Part shown: positions 35,617 to 43,675 of the stretch, piece after piece
Position numbering within the stretch: the first letter of the stretch is position 1
How the letters are laid out: every line of letters begins with the position of its first letter
Source of the DNA: Geodermatophilus arenarius
GTDB lineage: Bacteria > Actinomycetota > Actinomycetes > Mycobacteriales > Geodermatophilaceae
Length of the DNA: 64,000 nt
Reading direction: 5' to 3'
Assembly (NCBI RefSeq): GCF_042654585.1
Contig: NZ_JBHSGR010000012.1
Coordinates: 77,015-141,014 of the forward strand
Notes under the pieces: generated by a model
What the model saw: only the letters and a program-made list of their open reading frames with translations
The model's database searches: none
Told to the model about the DNA's origin: nothing
Translations under genes and position numbers: made by a program

Positions 35617-35961
35617 GGACCGTCTCCCGTGTCGGACGAGGACCGCCGACCGCCGGTGGGGGACCACCGGCGGTCACTCTCTGGCAGCCCGCTGAGACGT
35701 TAGGTAGCGGCGGTAAATAAGTCGACAATCCGTAACCGAACGGTGACCAACGAGACGAGGCAGTCCGCTCCGCGACGTCGTGACCTGTGGTGACGGCGTC
35801 ACCGCATGTCGACGCCCCTTGCGCTCAGTGATGCGCAGACTTCCGCTTTGCGGAGGGCCCAAGTCTCGCTAGGTTGTGGCGCACGGCACAGATCACCGCG
35901 GATCGCCGGCCCGTCCGGGCGTTCCGGGGTGCGACGTGCGCCGTCAACCCCGAGAGGACCG
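35617..35961. other. Lower-GC divergent intergenic region
   Basis: A 345-base gap without a gene, noticeably richer in A and T than the rest of the window (for instance GGTAAATAAGTCGACAAT at about 35711-35728). It separates two divergent genes for secreted proteins. It holds a candidate forward promoter at 35848-35875, the inverted repeat GGTGAC-GGC-GTCACC at 35789-35803 and a nearby GGTGACC at 35741. On the minus strand TTGTCG followed by TACCTA after 16 bases may be the protease promoter. Confidence 0.6.
35848..35875 (+). promoter_or_regulatory. Candidate promoter of the secreted isomerase-like gene
   Basis: TTGCGG (35848-35853), 16-base spacer, TAGGTT (35870-35875), giving a leader of about 80 bases before the ATG at 35962. 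Called from resemblance to the housekeeping consensus only. Confidence 0.4.
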
Positions 35962-36915
35962 ATGAAGCCAGTGAGGAACCTGCGACACCTGACGCGAGCG
36001 GTGCTGTTGGCCGCCCTGTCCGCACTCCTGTTCGTGGGGCTCGTCGGCCCCGCGAACGCGGCCCCCTCCACCGCCGGCCACACCAGCGCCGACTGCGCCC
36101 GGGTGCCGCTGAACAAGATCTCGATCCAGCTGTACACCTTCTCCGCCTACATCGGCTCCGGCCCCGGAGCCCAGCAGCGCCACGAGGAGGTCCTGCGCCG
36201 CCTCGCCGAGATGGGCTACCGCAACGTCGAGCCGTACACCCTGGGCGGCTGGACCGCCGAGCAGTACCGGGCGCTCCTGGACCGGTACGGCCTGAAGGCG
36301 TCGGCCCGCCACGTCGACGTGGGCTCGCAGTTCAGCGAGGTGAACATCGAGCAGATCCTCGAGGAGAACCGCGTCCTGGGCATCAAGTACTTCGGGTCCG
36401 GCAGCAGCGCGGGGGCCCCGTGGATCCCGGAGCAGCAGCGGCTGAAGACCGAGGCCGACTGGGTCGCCTACGCCGAGTACCTGGACGCCGTCGGCGAGCA
36501 GGCGCGCAAGGCCGGGCAGACGCTGATGATCCACAACCACGACTTCGAGTTCACGACCGTCTTCGGCGACCGCACCGCGTTCGACATCCTGATGCAGCAC
36601 ACCCAGGCCAAGAACGTCGTCTCGCAGCTCGACCTGTACTGGGTCTCCTTCGCCGGCCTCGACCCGATCGAGGACGTCATCGACGTGTACGGCAACCGGA
36701 TCCAGCTGTTCCACGTCAAGGACCTCAACCCGGCGCTGAACAACCGGATCGAGATCGTGGGCCGCGGCAACATCGACTTCCCGTCGATCTTCGCGGCCGC
36801 CGGCGGCAGCACGAAGTACTACGTCGTCGAGCACGACCCGCGCAACGACGGGACGTTCGACCCGTTCGTGGCCGCGCAGGAGGGTTTCGAGTACCTCACC
36901 TGCACGAACGGCTGA
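35962..36915 (+). CDS. Secreted TIM-barrel protein, sugar phosphate isomerase/epimerase type
   Basis: 317 residues. A Sec signal peptide (LLAALSALLFVGLVGPANA) ends near residue 33. The rest is an AP-endonuclease-2/xylose-isomerase-like barrel: LAEMGYRNVEPYTLGGW with a metal Glu, LMIHNHDFEF with the conserved His, VVSQLDLYW with Asp, LFHVKDL with His, and YYVVEHDP with the last Glu. The metal site thus looks complete. Family members isomerise, epimerise or cleave sugars and inositols, mostly in the cytoplasm; export is unusual. The ATG has GAGAGGA upstream. The gene end overlaps the convergent MFS gene by 20 bases. Confidence 0.87.
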   Translation: MKPVRNLRHLTRAVLLAALSALLFVGLVGPANAAPSTAGHTSADCARVPLNKISIQLYTFSAYIGSGPGAQQRHEEVLRRLAEMGYRNVEPYTLGGWTAEQYRALLDRYGLKASARHVDVGSQFSEVNIEQILEENRVLGIKYFGSGSSAGAPWIPEQQRLKTEADWVAYAEYLDAVGEQARKAGQTLMIHNHDFEFTTVFGDRTAFDILMQHTQAKNVVSQLDLYWVSFAGLDPIEDVIDVYGNRIQLFHVKDLNPALNNRIEIVGRGNIDFPSIFAAAGGSTKYYVVEHDPRNDGTFDPFVAAQEGFEYLTCTNG

Positions 36916-38314
36916 CGCCCGGCACCTGACGAGGGGCGGTCCCGGATCCCCGGGGCCGCCCCTCCGCGCGTCCCAGCGCCAGCCAGGAGACGACGGCGGT
37001 CGTCGCGCACACCGCCAGCCCGAGGACCGCGATGGCCGCGTACCCCCCGGGGGCCGGCGCGGCGCCGAGCAGGGTGGCGGTCAGCGCGCTGCCGAGCGCG
37101 AAGCCGACGTAGCGCAGGACCTGGTTCAGGCTCATGGCGCTGCCGGTCTCCGACGGCGGCACCGCGGCGACCACGAGCGCGGGGAACGCCGCGAAGGACG
37201 CGCCCACCCCGAGCCCGGCGACGGCCATGACGGCGAACAGCTGCCACAGCTCGGTGCGGGTCAGCCCGAACAGCACGAACGCGCCGGCCTGCACGACCGC
37301 GGCGACCGGGAGCACCAGCTGCTGCCGCCCGCGGTCGGCCAGCAGCCGGGCGAGCCGGCCGCCGAGCACGCTGGCCGCCGAGAACGGCAGCAGCACCAGC
37401 CCGGCCACGACCAGCGAGGCGCCGAAGCCCGGGCCGGGGGAGGCCGGCGTCTGCGCCAGGACGGGCACCGAGGCGAGCAGCAGGTAGTTCGACAGGCCGA
37501 CCAGCAGCGCCGCGACGTGGGCGGTGAGCGCGAGCCGCCCGCGGGCCAGTCGCAGGTCGACCAGCGGCACCGGAGTCCGGGCCTCCCAGCGCACCCAGCA
37601 GGCCAGCGCCGCGGCCGCGCCGCCGGCCAGCAGCCACGGCGCCGGGGAGGTCCAGCCCTCCGTCTCCGCCTGGCCGAGCGCGACGAGCAGCCCGGCCAGC
37701 CCGGCGCCCAGCAGGAGTGCGCCGACGACGTCGAGCGGCCGTCGCGCGGTGGCCGCGGCCGGCGGCAGGACCGCGGCCGCGGCCAGGAGCGCGGCGAGGC
37801 TGACCGCGGCGCCGGCCCAGAACGCGGCGTGCACCCCGCCGAGCTCGGCCGCCAGCCCGGCCAGCGGGTAGCCGAGGCCGACGCCGGCGACGACGGTGAG
37901 CGACAGCGCGGCGATCGTCGACCGGGAGCGCTCACCGGTCAGCGCCTCGCGGGCGGTGGCGATGGCCAGCGGCGTCAGCCCGAGCCCGAGGCCCTGCAGC
38001 GCCCGCCCGGCGACCAGCCACCCCAGCCCCAGGGGGAGGGCCGCCAGCACGCCACCGGCGGTCACCACGGCCAGCACAGCGAGGACGACGCGGCGCCGGT
38101 GCGGCCCGTCACCGAGCCGGCCCACCACGGGCGTGGCCACCGCGCCGACCAGCAGCGTGGCGGTCAGCGACCACTGGGCGTCGGGCAGCGGGGCGTCCGT
38201 CGCGGCGGCGATCGCGGGGACCAGCGGCGCGCCCAGGCTGCTGATGACGGCGACGACCGTCCCCACGAAGAGCAGCACGGGCACGAGGGCGCGCGGCGAG
38301 CGGGAGGGGGTCAT
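36896..38314 (-). CDS. MFS transporter, DHA2-like exporter
   Basis: 472 residues with about 14 hydrophobic spans. RLGDGPHRRRVVLA is the loop after span 2, and LQGLGLGLTPLAIA corresponds to motif C-type sequence of drug/proton antiporters. The larger size and the central SPAPWLLAGGAAAALA spans point to the DHA2 (14-span) group. Starts at ATG 38314. It is divergent from the beta-propeller gene; the gap carries the inverted repeat GCAACG-N14-CGTTGC (38344-38369), a possible operator. No regulator gene is adjacent. Confidence 0.88.
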   Translation of the reverse strand: MTPSRSPRALVPVLLFVGTVVAVISSLGAPLVPAIAAATDAPLPDAQWSLTATLLVGAVATPVVGRLGDGPHRRRVVLAVLAVVTAGGVLAALPLGLGWLVAGRALQGLGLGLTPLAIATAREALTGERSRSTIAALSLTVVAGVGLGYPLAGLAAELGGVHAAFWAGAAVSLAALLAAAAVLPPAAATARRPLDVVGALLLGAGLAGLLVALGQAETEGWTSPAPWLLAGGAAAALACWVRWEARTPVPLVDLRLARGRLALTAHVAALLVGLSNYLLLASVPVLAQTPASPGPGFGASLVVAGLVLLPFSAASVLGGRLARLLADRGRQQLVLPVAAVVQAGAFVLFGLTRTELWQLFAVMAVAGLGVGASFAAFPALVVAAVPPSETGSAMSLNQVLRYVGFALGSALTATLLGAAPAPGGYAAIAVLGLAVCATTAVVSWLALGRAEGRPRGSGTAPRQVPGVSRSCR

Positions 38315-38461
38315 GACCTCAGGGTCCCAGGTGGTTGGTGCGTGCAACGGGTGACGCCGGTCGCGTTGCCGGCACCGTCCCCCCTTGTCCGGGGCCGCGC
38401 AGGCCCCGACCATCCATCCCCTGCGACACGCACACCCGGACGGTCGACGGGGCGATGAGCC

Positions 38462-39649
38462 ATGGACCTGCACCACACGGTCACGCACGGGAAGCACTAC
38501 CGGCGGCGGACGCGCCGGCGCGGGATCGCGCTGGGCCTCGGGGCGGTGGCTCTCGCCGCGGTCGTGGTCGGGGCGCTCCTGTGGTCCGGGGGCTCCGGGT
38601 CCCCCGAGCCGCAGGCGGGCGCGGCGGCGACGTCGGCCGGCGTGGGCGAGCACGCGCCCGGCGCGCACGCCGGGGACGCCGCTGCGCCGTCGGGCCCCGC
38701 CGCGTCGTCCGCGGCGCCCGCGCCCGCGGCGAGCGCCGCTGAGCCCGGGGTCGGCCCCGCGGTCCCGGTCGGCTCGTCGCCGCACCACCTCGCGGTCACC
38801 CCCGACGGCCGCTCCGCCTACGTCGCCGACCCCGTCCTCGGCGCCGTCCTCCGCATCGACCCCGACACCGCGGAGGTGACGGCGACCATCCCGGTGCCGC
38901 AGGCGCCGCCGCAGATGGTCACCACCTCCCCGGACGGGAGCCGGGTCTTCGTCTCCGCCTACGACGAGGAGTTCACCACCGACGCCGTCGTCACCATCGA
39001 CACCGCCACCGACACGGTGGCCGGCGCCGTGCCGGTGGGCCGCGGGCCGTACGCCATGGCGACCGACCCCGGCGGCCGGCTGCTGTACGTGCCCTACTAC
39101 GACGAGGACCACCTCGACGTCCTCGACGCCGCCACCGGGGCGCTGGTGGACCGGGTCGACGTCGCGCCGTCCCCGCACTGGGTCGCCTTCGTGCCCGGCC
39201 GCGAGGCCGCGTACGTCACCAACCACTTCTCCGACGTGGTGACCGTCCTGTCCCTCGAGGACCACCGGGTGCTGGCGACCGTCCCCGTCAGCGACGGGCC
39301 GCACGCCCTGGAGACCTCGCCGGACGGGACGCGGATCGCGGTGGTCGGCTACATCAGCGACGACGTCACGCTCATCGACCCGGCGACGGACACCGTGGTG
39401 GCCACCGTGCCCGGGGTCGGCGCCGGGCCGCAGGACGTCACCTGGGCCCCCGACGGCCGCCACCTCTACACCGCCAACGTGGAGGACGGCACCGTGGCCG
39501 TGGTCGACGCCGCCACCGGTGCCGTCACCGCGCGGATCCCCACCGGGACCGATCCGACGAGCGTCACCGTGACCCCGGACGGGCGCCGGCTGCTCGTCAC
39601 CAACTCCGGCGACGGCACGGTCCGCGTGCTCGACGTCGCCGGCACCTGA
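38462..39649 (+). CDS. Membrane-anchored YncE-like beta-propeller protein
   Basis: 395 residues. One membrane span (about 21-42, N-in) follows an Arg-rich start; residues 43-95 are an Ala/Pro/Ser linker; the remainder is a seven-bladed propeller with about 42-residue repeats, each containing a VTPDGRSAYVAD-like strand and an ATDTV turn. This is the YVTN/40-residue YncE fold. It displays the propeller outside the membrane, where it may bind DNA, peptidoglycan or a partner protein; no enzyme motif is seen. An almost perfect palindrome follows the stop. Confidence 0.88.
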   Translation: MDLHHTVTHGKHYRRRTRRRGIALGLGAVALAAVVVGALLWSGGSGSPEPQAGAAATSAGVGEHAPGAHAGDAAAPSGPAASSAAPAPAASAAEPGVGPAVPVGSSPHHLAVTPDGRSAYVADPVLGAVLRIDPDTAEVTATIPVPQAPPQMVTTSPDGSRVFVSAYDEEFTTDAVVTIDTATDTVAGAVPVGRGPYAMATDPGGRLLYVPYYDEDHLDVLDAATGALVDRVDVAPSPHWVAFVPGREAAYVTNHFSDVVTVLSLEDHRVLATVPVSDGPHALETSPDGTRIAVVGYISDDVTLIDPATDTVVATVPGVGAGPQDVTWAPDGRHLYTANVEDGTVAVVDAATGAVTARIPTGTDPTSVTVTPDGRRLLVTNSGDGTVRVLDVAGT

Positions 39650-39675
39650 CCGCGCCCGGGCGACGCCGCCGGCGG

Positions 39676-39695
39676 ACGGCACCGCGCGGTGCCGT
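39676..39695 (+). terminator. Palindromic hairpin after the beta-propeller gene
   Basis: Perfect 20-base palindrome ACGGCACCGCGCGGTGCCGT. As RNA it gives an 8-bp stem with a 4-base loop and fits a terminator 26 bases after the stop; as DNA it could equally be an operator ahead of livF. Confidence 0.55.
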
Positions 39696-39765
39696 ATCAC
39701 CGGCAGGTCACGGTCCCGTCCCGGCCGGGGCCGCGATCTCGACGTTCCCCCTATGGTCCGTCGGC

Positions 39766-39816
39766 ATGTGGCACACATCACACGGGGTGCTCCGGGAGCC
39801 GGTGGCGCCGTGCTGA
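39766..39816 (+). CDS. Possible leader peptide upstream of livF
   Basis: Sixteen codons (MWHTSHGVLREPVAPC) whose TGA overlaps the GTG start of livF. The box TATGGT (39752-39757) lies 8 bases before the ATG, so the transcript could start at the ATG without a leader. Coupled translation would then explain how ribosomes reach livF, whose own ribosome site is weak. This is inference from spacing; no -35 box is evident. Confidence 0.25.
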   Translation: MWHTSHGVLREPVAPC

Positions 39817-40601
39817 CCGTCGACCGGCTGCAGGTGAGCTACGGCGGCGTCGTCCAGGCCGTCAGGGGCGTGTCGATGGAGGTCCCCGACGGCTCGGTCG
39901 TCGCCGTGCTCGGGAGCAACGGCGCGGGCAAGACCACGCTGCTGCGCACCGTCTCCGGGACCCTGCGGCTGCACCGCGGCCGGGTCGACGCCGGCACGGT
40001 GCGCTTCGAGGACACCGACCTCACCCGCCGCGACCCCGGCCAGATCGTGCGCCGGGGCGTGGTCCAGGTCCCGGAGGGGCGGCGGATCTTCGGCCGGCTC
40101 ACCGTGGAGGAGAACCTGCGCGCCGGCGGCATGGGCAACCGCGACCGCGCCGCCAAGGCCCGCGCCGTCACCCGCGTGCACGACCTGTTCCCGGTGCTGC
40201 GCGACCGCGCCGGGCAGCGCGCCGGGCTGCTGTCCGGCGGGGAGCAGCAGATGCTCGCCATCGGCCGCGCGCTCATGGCCAGCCCGCGGCTGCTGCTGCT
40301 CGACGAGCCGTCCCTGGGCCTCGCGCCCCGCGTCATCGGCCAGATCGGCGAGGTGATCGCCGAGATCAACCGCCAGGGGACGTCGGTGCTGCTGGTCGAG
40401 CAGAACGCGACGATGGCCCTCGGCGTCGCCGACCGCGCCTACGTCCTCGACGTCGGCGAGGTGTCCCTGTCCGGCGACGCCCGCGAGCTCGCCGCCACCG
40501 ACGAGGTGCAGCGGCTCTACCTCGGCCACACCGGCGCCGGGCCCGCCGCGGAGCGCGTCGAGCGGGCGCCCCGCCGCACCCTCTCGCGGTGGACGGCGTG
40601 A
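39810..40601 (+). CDS. livF: LIV-type ABC transporter ATP-binding protein LivF
   Basis: 263 residues. Walker A GSNGAGKT, signature LLSGGEQQML, Walker B LLLLDEPSLGLAP and the VEQNATMAL H-loop region are typical of LivF. It powers import of branched-chain amino acids or other small carboxylates and amides by the HAAT family. GTG 39810 starts exactly where LivF proteins start (MLTVDRLQVSYGG); ATG 39753 would add 19 unrelated residues. Its stop overlaps the livG start (GTGA). Confidence 0.93.
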   Translation: MLTVDRLQVSYGGVVQAVRGVSMEVPDGSVVAVLGSNGAGKTTLLRTVSGTLRLHRGRVDAGTVRFEDTDLTRRDPGQIVRRGVVQVPEGRRIFGRLTVEENLRAGGMGNRDRAAKARAVTRVHDLFPVLRDRAGQRAGLLSGGEQQMLAIGRALMASPRLLLLDEPSLGLAPRVIGQIGEVIAEINRQGTSVLLVEQNATMALGVADRAYVLDVGEVSLSGDARELAATDEVQRLYLGHTGAGPAAERVERAPRRTLSRWTA

Positions 40602-41557
40602 CCGCGGCGACCACCCGGGACGACGTCCCGCCGGTCGAGGTCGACGGCGTCAGCGTCTCCTTCGGCGCGATCAAGGCGCTCAACGACGTCTCGTTCACCG
40701 TCGCCCCGGGCGCCATCCACGCCGTCATCGGGCCCAACGGCGCCGGCAAGTCGACGTTGTTCAACGTCCTCTCCGGCGTCTACCGCGCGAGCGCGGGGGA
40801 GGTCCGGTTCGGCCAGGCCCGCCTGAGCGCGATGCGGCCGTTCCAGATCGCCGGCGTCGGCGTGGCCCGCGCGTTCCAGAACATCGCGCTGTCGGGCACG
40901 CAGACGGTGGCCGAGAACCTCATGCTCGGCCGCCACCACCTCACCAAGGCGGGCTTCCTCTCCTCCGGGCTGCGGCTGCCGCGGGCCACCCGGGAGGGGC
41001 GGGTCCACGGCGAGCGCATCCGCGAGATCGCCGAGTTCCTCGACCTTGGCGCCAAGCTGCACACGCCCGTCGGCGTGCTGTCCTACGGCGACCAGAAGCG
41101 GGTCGAGGTGGCCCGGGCGCTGTGCATCGAGCCCCGGCTGCTGCTGCTCGACGAGCCGGTCGCCGGGATGAACGCCCAGGAGACCGACCGGATGGCCGAC
41201 GCGATCCGGGAGATCCGCTCGGCGCTGGGGATCTCGGTCATCCTCGTCGAGCACGACATGGGGATGGTCATGTCGCTGGCCGACCGGGTGACCGTCCTCG
41301 ACTTCGGCCGCCGCATCGCCGACGGCACCCCGGCGCAGGTCCAGTCCGACCCCGAGGTCATCCGCGCCTACCTCGGCTCGGGCACCGAGGTCGGCCCCGC
41401 CGAGGCCGCCGCCCAGCACACCGCCGCCCAGCACACCGCCGCCCAGCACCCCGCCGCCCAGCACCCCGCCGCCCAGCATCCCGCCGCCCAGCATCCCGCC
41501 GAGGGCGCCGCCGCCCGGGGCGCCACCGCCACCGACGCCCCGGGGAGCCGGCCGTGA
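40598..41557 (+). CDS. livG: LIV-type ABC transporter ATP-binding protein LivG with His-rich tail
   Basis: 319 residues against about 255 for most LivG. The ATPase domain is complete: Walker A GPNGAGKS, signature VLSYGDQKRVEVA (SYGDQ in place of SGGQQ, common in LivG), Walker B LLLLDEPVAGM and VEHDMGMVM. After the normal end (GSGTE) comes a tail with six exact AAQH[T/P] pentapeptides at residues 271-300, then an Ala/Gly-rich end. The tail is encoded by a 15-bp tandem repeat. Start chosen at GTG 40598, which overlaps the livF stop. Confidence 0.92.
   Translation: MTAATTRDDVPPVEVDGVSVSFGAIKALNDVSFTVAPGAIHAVIGPNGAGKSTLFNVLSGVYRASAGEVRFGQARLSAMRPFQIAGVGVARAFQNIALSGTQTVAENLMLGRHHLTKAGFLSSGLRLPRATREGRVHGERIREIAEFLDLGAKLHTPVGVLSYGDQKRVEVARALCIEPRLLLLDEPVAGMNAQETDRMADAIREIRSALGISVILVEHDMGMVMSLADRVTVLDFGRRIADGTPAQVQSDPEVIRAYLGSGTEVGPAEAAAQHTAAQHTAAQHPAAQHPAAQHPAAQHPAEGAAARGATATDAPGSRP
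41408..41497 (+). repeat. Six tandem copies of a 15-bp coding repeat in livG
   Basis: Units GCCGCCCAGCAYMCC, in frame, each giving Ala-Ala-Gln-His-Thr/Pro. Copies 1-2 end in ACC, 3-6 in CCC, and copies 5-6 use CAT for His, so changes have spread in pairs as expected for slipped-strand expansion. Confidence 0.9.
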
Positions 41558-42444
41558 CCCAGTTCCTGTCCCTGCTGCTCAACGGCATCTCGCTGGGCGC
41601 CATCTACGCGCTCATCGCGCTCGGCTTCGTGATCATCTTCAAGGCCAGCGAGGTGGTCAGCTTCACCCACGGGTCGCTGCTGCTGCTCGGCGCCTACACG
41701 ATCGCCCGGCTGTCGGGCCCGATCGGCTTCCTGCCCGCGGTGCTCGTCGGCGTCGGGTTCACGGCGCTGGCGGCGTTCCTCGTCGAGCGGCTGGTCATCA
41801 ACCAGCTCCGCGGCGCCCCGGTGATCAGCCTGGCGATCGTCACCATCGGCGTCGACATCGTCATCCTGACCGAGCTCATCCGGCAGATCGGCCCGGACAT
41901 CCTCAACGTCCCGCACCCGTGGGGCAGCGACTCGGTCCGCATCGGCAGCGTCGGCATCAGCGAGAACCGGCTGATCGCCATGGGCGTGGCCGCCGTCCTC
42001 ATCGTCGCGTTCTTCGTCGCCTTCAAGTACTCCAGCTGGGGCGTGGCGATGCGCGCCTCGGCCGAGGACGGCGAGGCCGCTGCGCTGATGGGCATCCGGC
42101 AGGGCCGGGTGTCGGCGCTGGCCTGGGTCGTCGCCGGGGTGCTCGCCGCGGTGGCGGCGCTGTTCCTCGTCGGCGCCCCGACCCCGGGCGTGAGCGCGGC
42201 GGCCTACACGGTCGCGCTGCGCGCGTTCCCCGCGGCGATCCTCGGCGGCCTGGACTCCACCGGCGGCGCGCTGGTCGGCGGGCTGCTCATCGGGATCACC
42301 GAGGCCCTCGCGGCCGGCTACCAGGAGCAGCTGTCCTTCCTCGGCCGCGGCTTCGGCGAGGTCGCGCCCTACGTCGTGATGATCGTCGTGCTGCTCGTCC
42401 GCCCCTCCGGCCTGTTCGGGACCAAGGAGCTGACACGTGTCTGA
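41554..42444 (+). CDS. livH: LIV-type ABC transporter permease LivH
   Basis: 296 residues, about eight spans. GISLGAIYALIALGFVIIF at the N-terminus and the cytoplasmic coupling loop MRASAEDGEAAALMGI are the marks of LivH; the C-terminal FPAAILGGLDSTGGALVGG is also conserved. It pairs with LivM to form the import channel. The GTG overlaps the livG stop (GTGA), and its own 3' end overlaps livM by 8 bases. Confidence 0.94.
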   Translation: MTQFLSLLLNGISLGAIYALIALGFVIIFKASEVVSFTHGSLLLLGAYTIARLSGPIGFLPAVLVGVGFTALAAFLVERLVINQLRGAPVISLAIVTIGVDIVILTELIRQIGPDILNVPHPWGSDSVRIGSVGISENRLIAMGVAAVLIVAFFVAFKYSSWGVAMRASAEDGEAAALMGIRQGRVSALAWVVAGVLAAVAALFLVGAPTPGVSAAAYTVALRAFPAAILGGLDSTGGALVGGLLIGITEALAAGYQEQLSFLGRGFGEVAPYVVMIVVLLVRPSGLFGTKELTRV

Positions 42445-43675
42445 CACCCTCTCCGCCCCCACCGGGGCGCGCGGCCGGACGGCGGCGGCGGACACCTCCC
42501 GGCCCGGCCGCTCCCCGCTGCTGCGCTGGCTCCGGCCGGTGCTGCTCGTGGCGGCCCTCGTCGTGCTGCTGGTGCTCCCGCTGTACGTCGAGGAGTTCTG
42601 GCTGCGGACCGGCTTCGCCGTCGCCGGCGCGATCGTCGGCGCGATCGGGCTGAACCTCCTGGTCGGCACCAGCGGTCAGCTGTCGCTGGCGCACGCGTTC
42701 TTCCTCGCGGTCGGCGCGATCACCTACACCTACGTCTCCGGCGAGTCCGGCGGCCTGGGCACCCGGGCGGCGCTGCGCGGCCTGGAGCTGCCGCCGATCG
42801 TCGGGATGGTGCTCGGCGTGCTGCTCGCCGGCCTGGCCGGCCTGCTGTTCAGCCCGATCGCGGCCCGGCTGCGCGGCATCTACCTCGGCGTCGCCTCGCT
42901 CGGGCTGGTGTTCATCGGCGTCCACGTGCTCAACACCTGGACGCCGGTCACCGGCGGGTTCAACGGCCGCTCGGTGCCGGAGTTCTCGCTGTTCGGGTTC
43001 AGCTTCGGCAACAGCGACCCGACGCTGTTCGTCCTCGGCGTGCCCTACCGGGAGGCCGAGCGGCTCTGGTACCTCGGCATCGTCCTGGCGCTGGCCGCCT
43101 ACGTCTTCGCCCGCAACCTGCTGCGCAGCCGGCCCGGCCGGGCGCTGGAGACGCTGCGCGACAGCGAGGTCGCCGCCTCGGTCATGGGCGTCAACGTGCA
43201 GGCGTACAAGGCGCGGGTGTTCATGGTCAGCTCCATGTACGCCGGGCTGTCCGGGGTGATGTACGCGCTGTCGATCGGCAGCATCGCGCCGGAGTCCTTC
43301 GGCCTGACCGTGTCGGTGCTATACCTGGCGATGATCGTGCTCGGCGGGCTGGGCTCGGTGGGCGGCGCGGCGCTGGGCGCGGCGTTCGTCACCGCCCTGC
43401 CGCTGGTGTTCCAGCAGTTCGCCGACGTGCTGCCGCTCGTCAGCGCGCCCGGCGAGGGCGGCATCGCTGCCGGCACCGCCGCCCGCTACCTGTTCGGCCT
43501 GGCGATCGTCCTCGTCGTCCTCTTCGAGCCCGGCGGCCTGGTCGGGATCGCCCACCGCTTCCGCCGCCGGGGACGCAGACCCGGCCGCGGATCCCCGAGC
43601 GCCACAGCGGGCTCGGGTGCGCGCAGCACCGACCCCGATCCGTCCGACCCACCAGCGCGAGGGAGCACCAGATGA
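42437..43675 (+). CDS. livM: LIV-type ABC transporter permease LivM
   Basis: 412 residues, about ten spans. LNLLVGTSGQLSLAHAFFLAVGA and the coupling loop LRDSEVAASVMGVN identify LivM. The N-terminal 30 and C-terminal 45 residues are polar, low-complexity extensions. It starts within livH (8-base overlap), and the binding-protein ATG overlaps its stop (ATGA), so the five transport genes form one coupled operon. Confidence 0.94.
   Translation: MSDTLSAPTGARGRTAAADTSRPGRSPLLRWLRPVLLVAALVVLLVLPLYVEEFWLRTGFAVAGAIVGAIGLNLLVGTSGQLSLAHAFFLAVGAITYTYVSGESGGLGTRAALRGLELPPIVGMVLGVLLAGLAGLLFSPIAARLRGIYLGVASLGLVFIGVHVLNTWTPVTGGFNGRSVPEFSLFGFSFGNSDPTLFVLGVPYREAERLWYLGIVLALAAYVFARNLLRSRPGRALETLRDSEVAASVMGVNVQAYKARVFMVSSMYAGLSGVMYALSIGSIAPESFGLTVSVLYLAMIVLGGLGSVGGAALGAAFVTALPLVFQQFADVLPLVSAPGEGGIAAGTAARYLFGLAIVLVVLFEPGGLVGIAHRFRRRGRRPGRGSPSATAGSGARSTDPDPSDPPARGSTR

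Noticed and set aside
35806..35961. Upstream ATG (35806) for the isomerase-like gene
   Set aside because: It would place 52 polar residues before an obvious signal peptide and lies within the candidate promoter; ATG 35962 has a good ribosome site.
39753..39809. Upstream ATG (39753) for livF
   Set aside because: It adds 19 residues not found in LivF proteins; GTG 39810 matches the family start.
41408..41497. Short regular repeats that could suggest a CRISPR array
   Set aside because: Units are 15 bp with no spacers and lie in frame inside livG.
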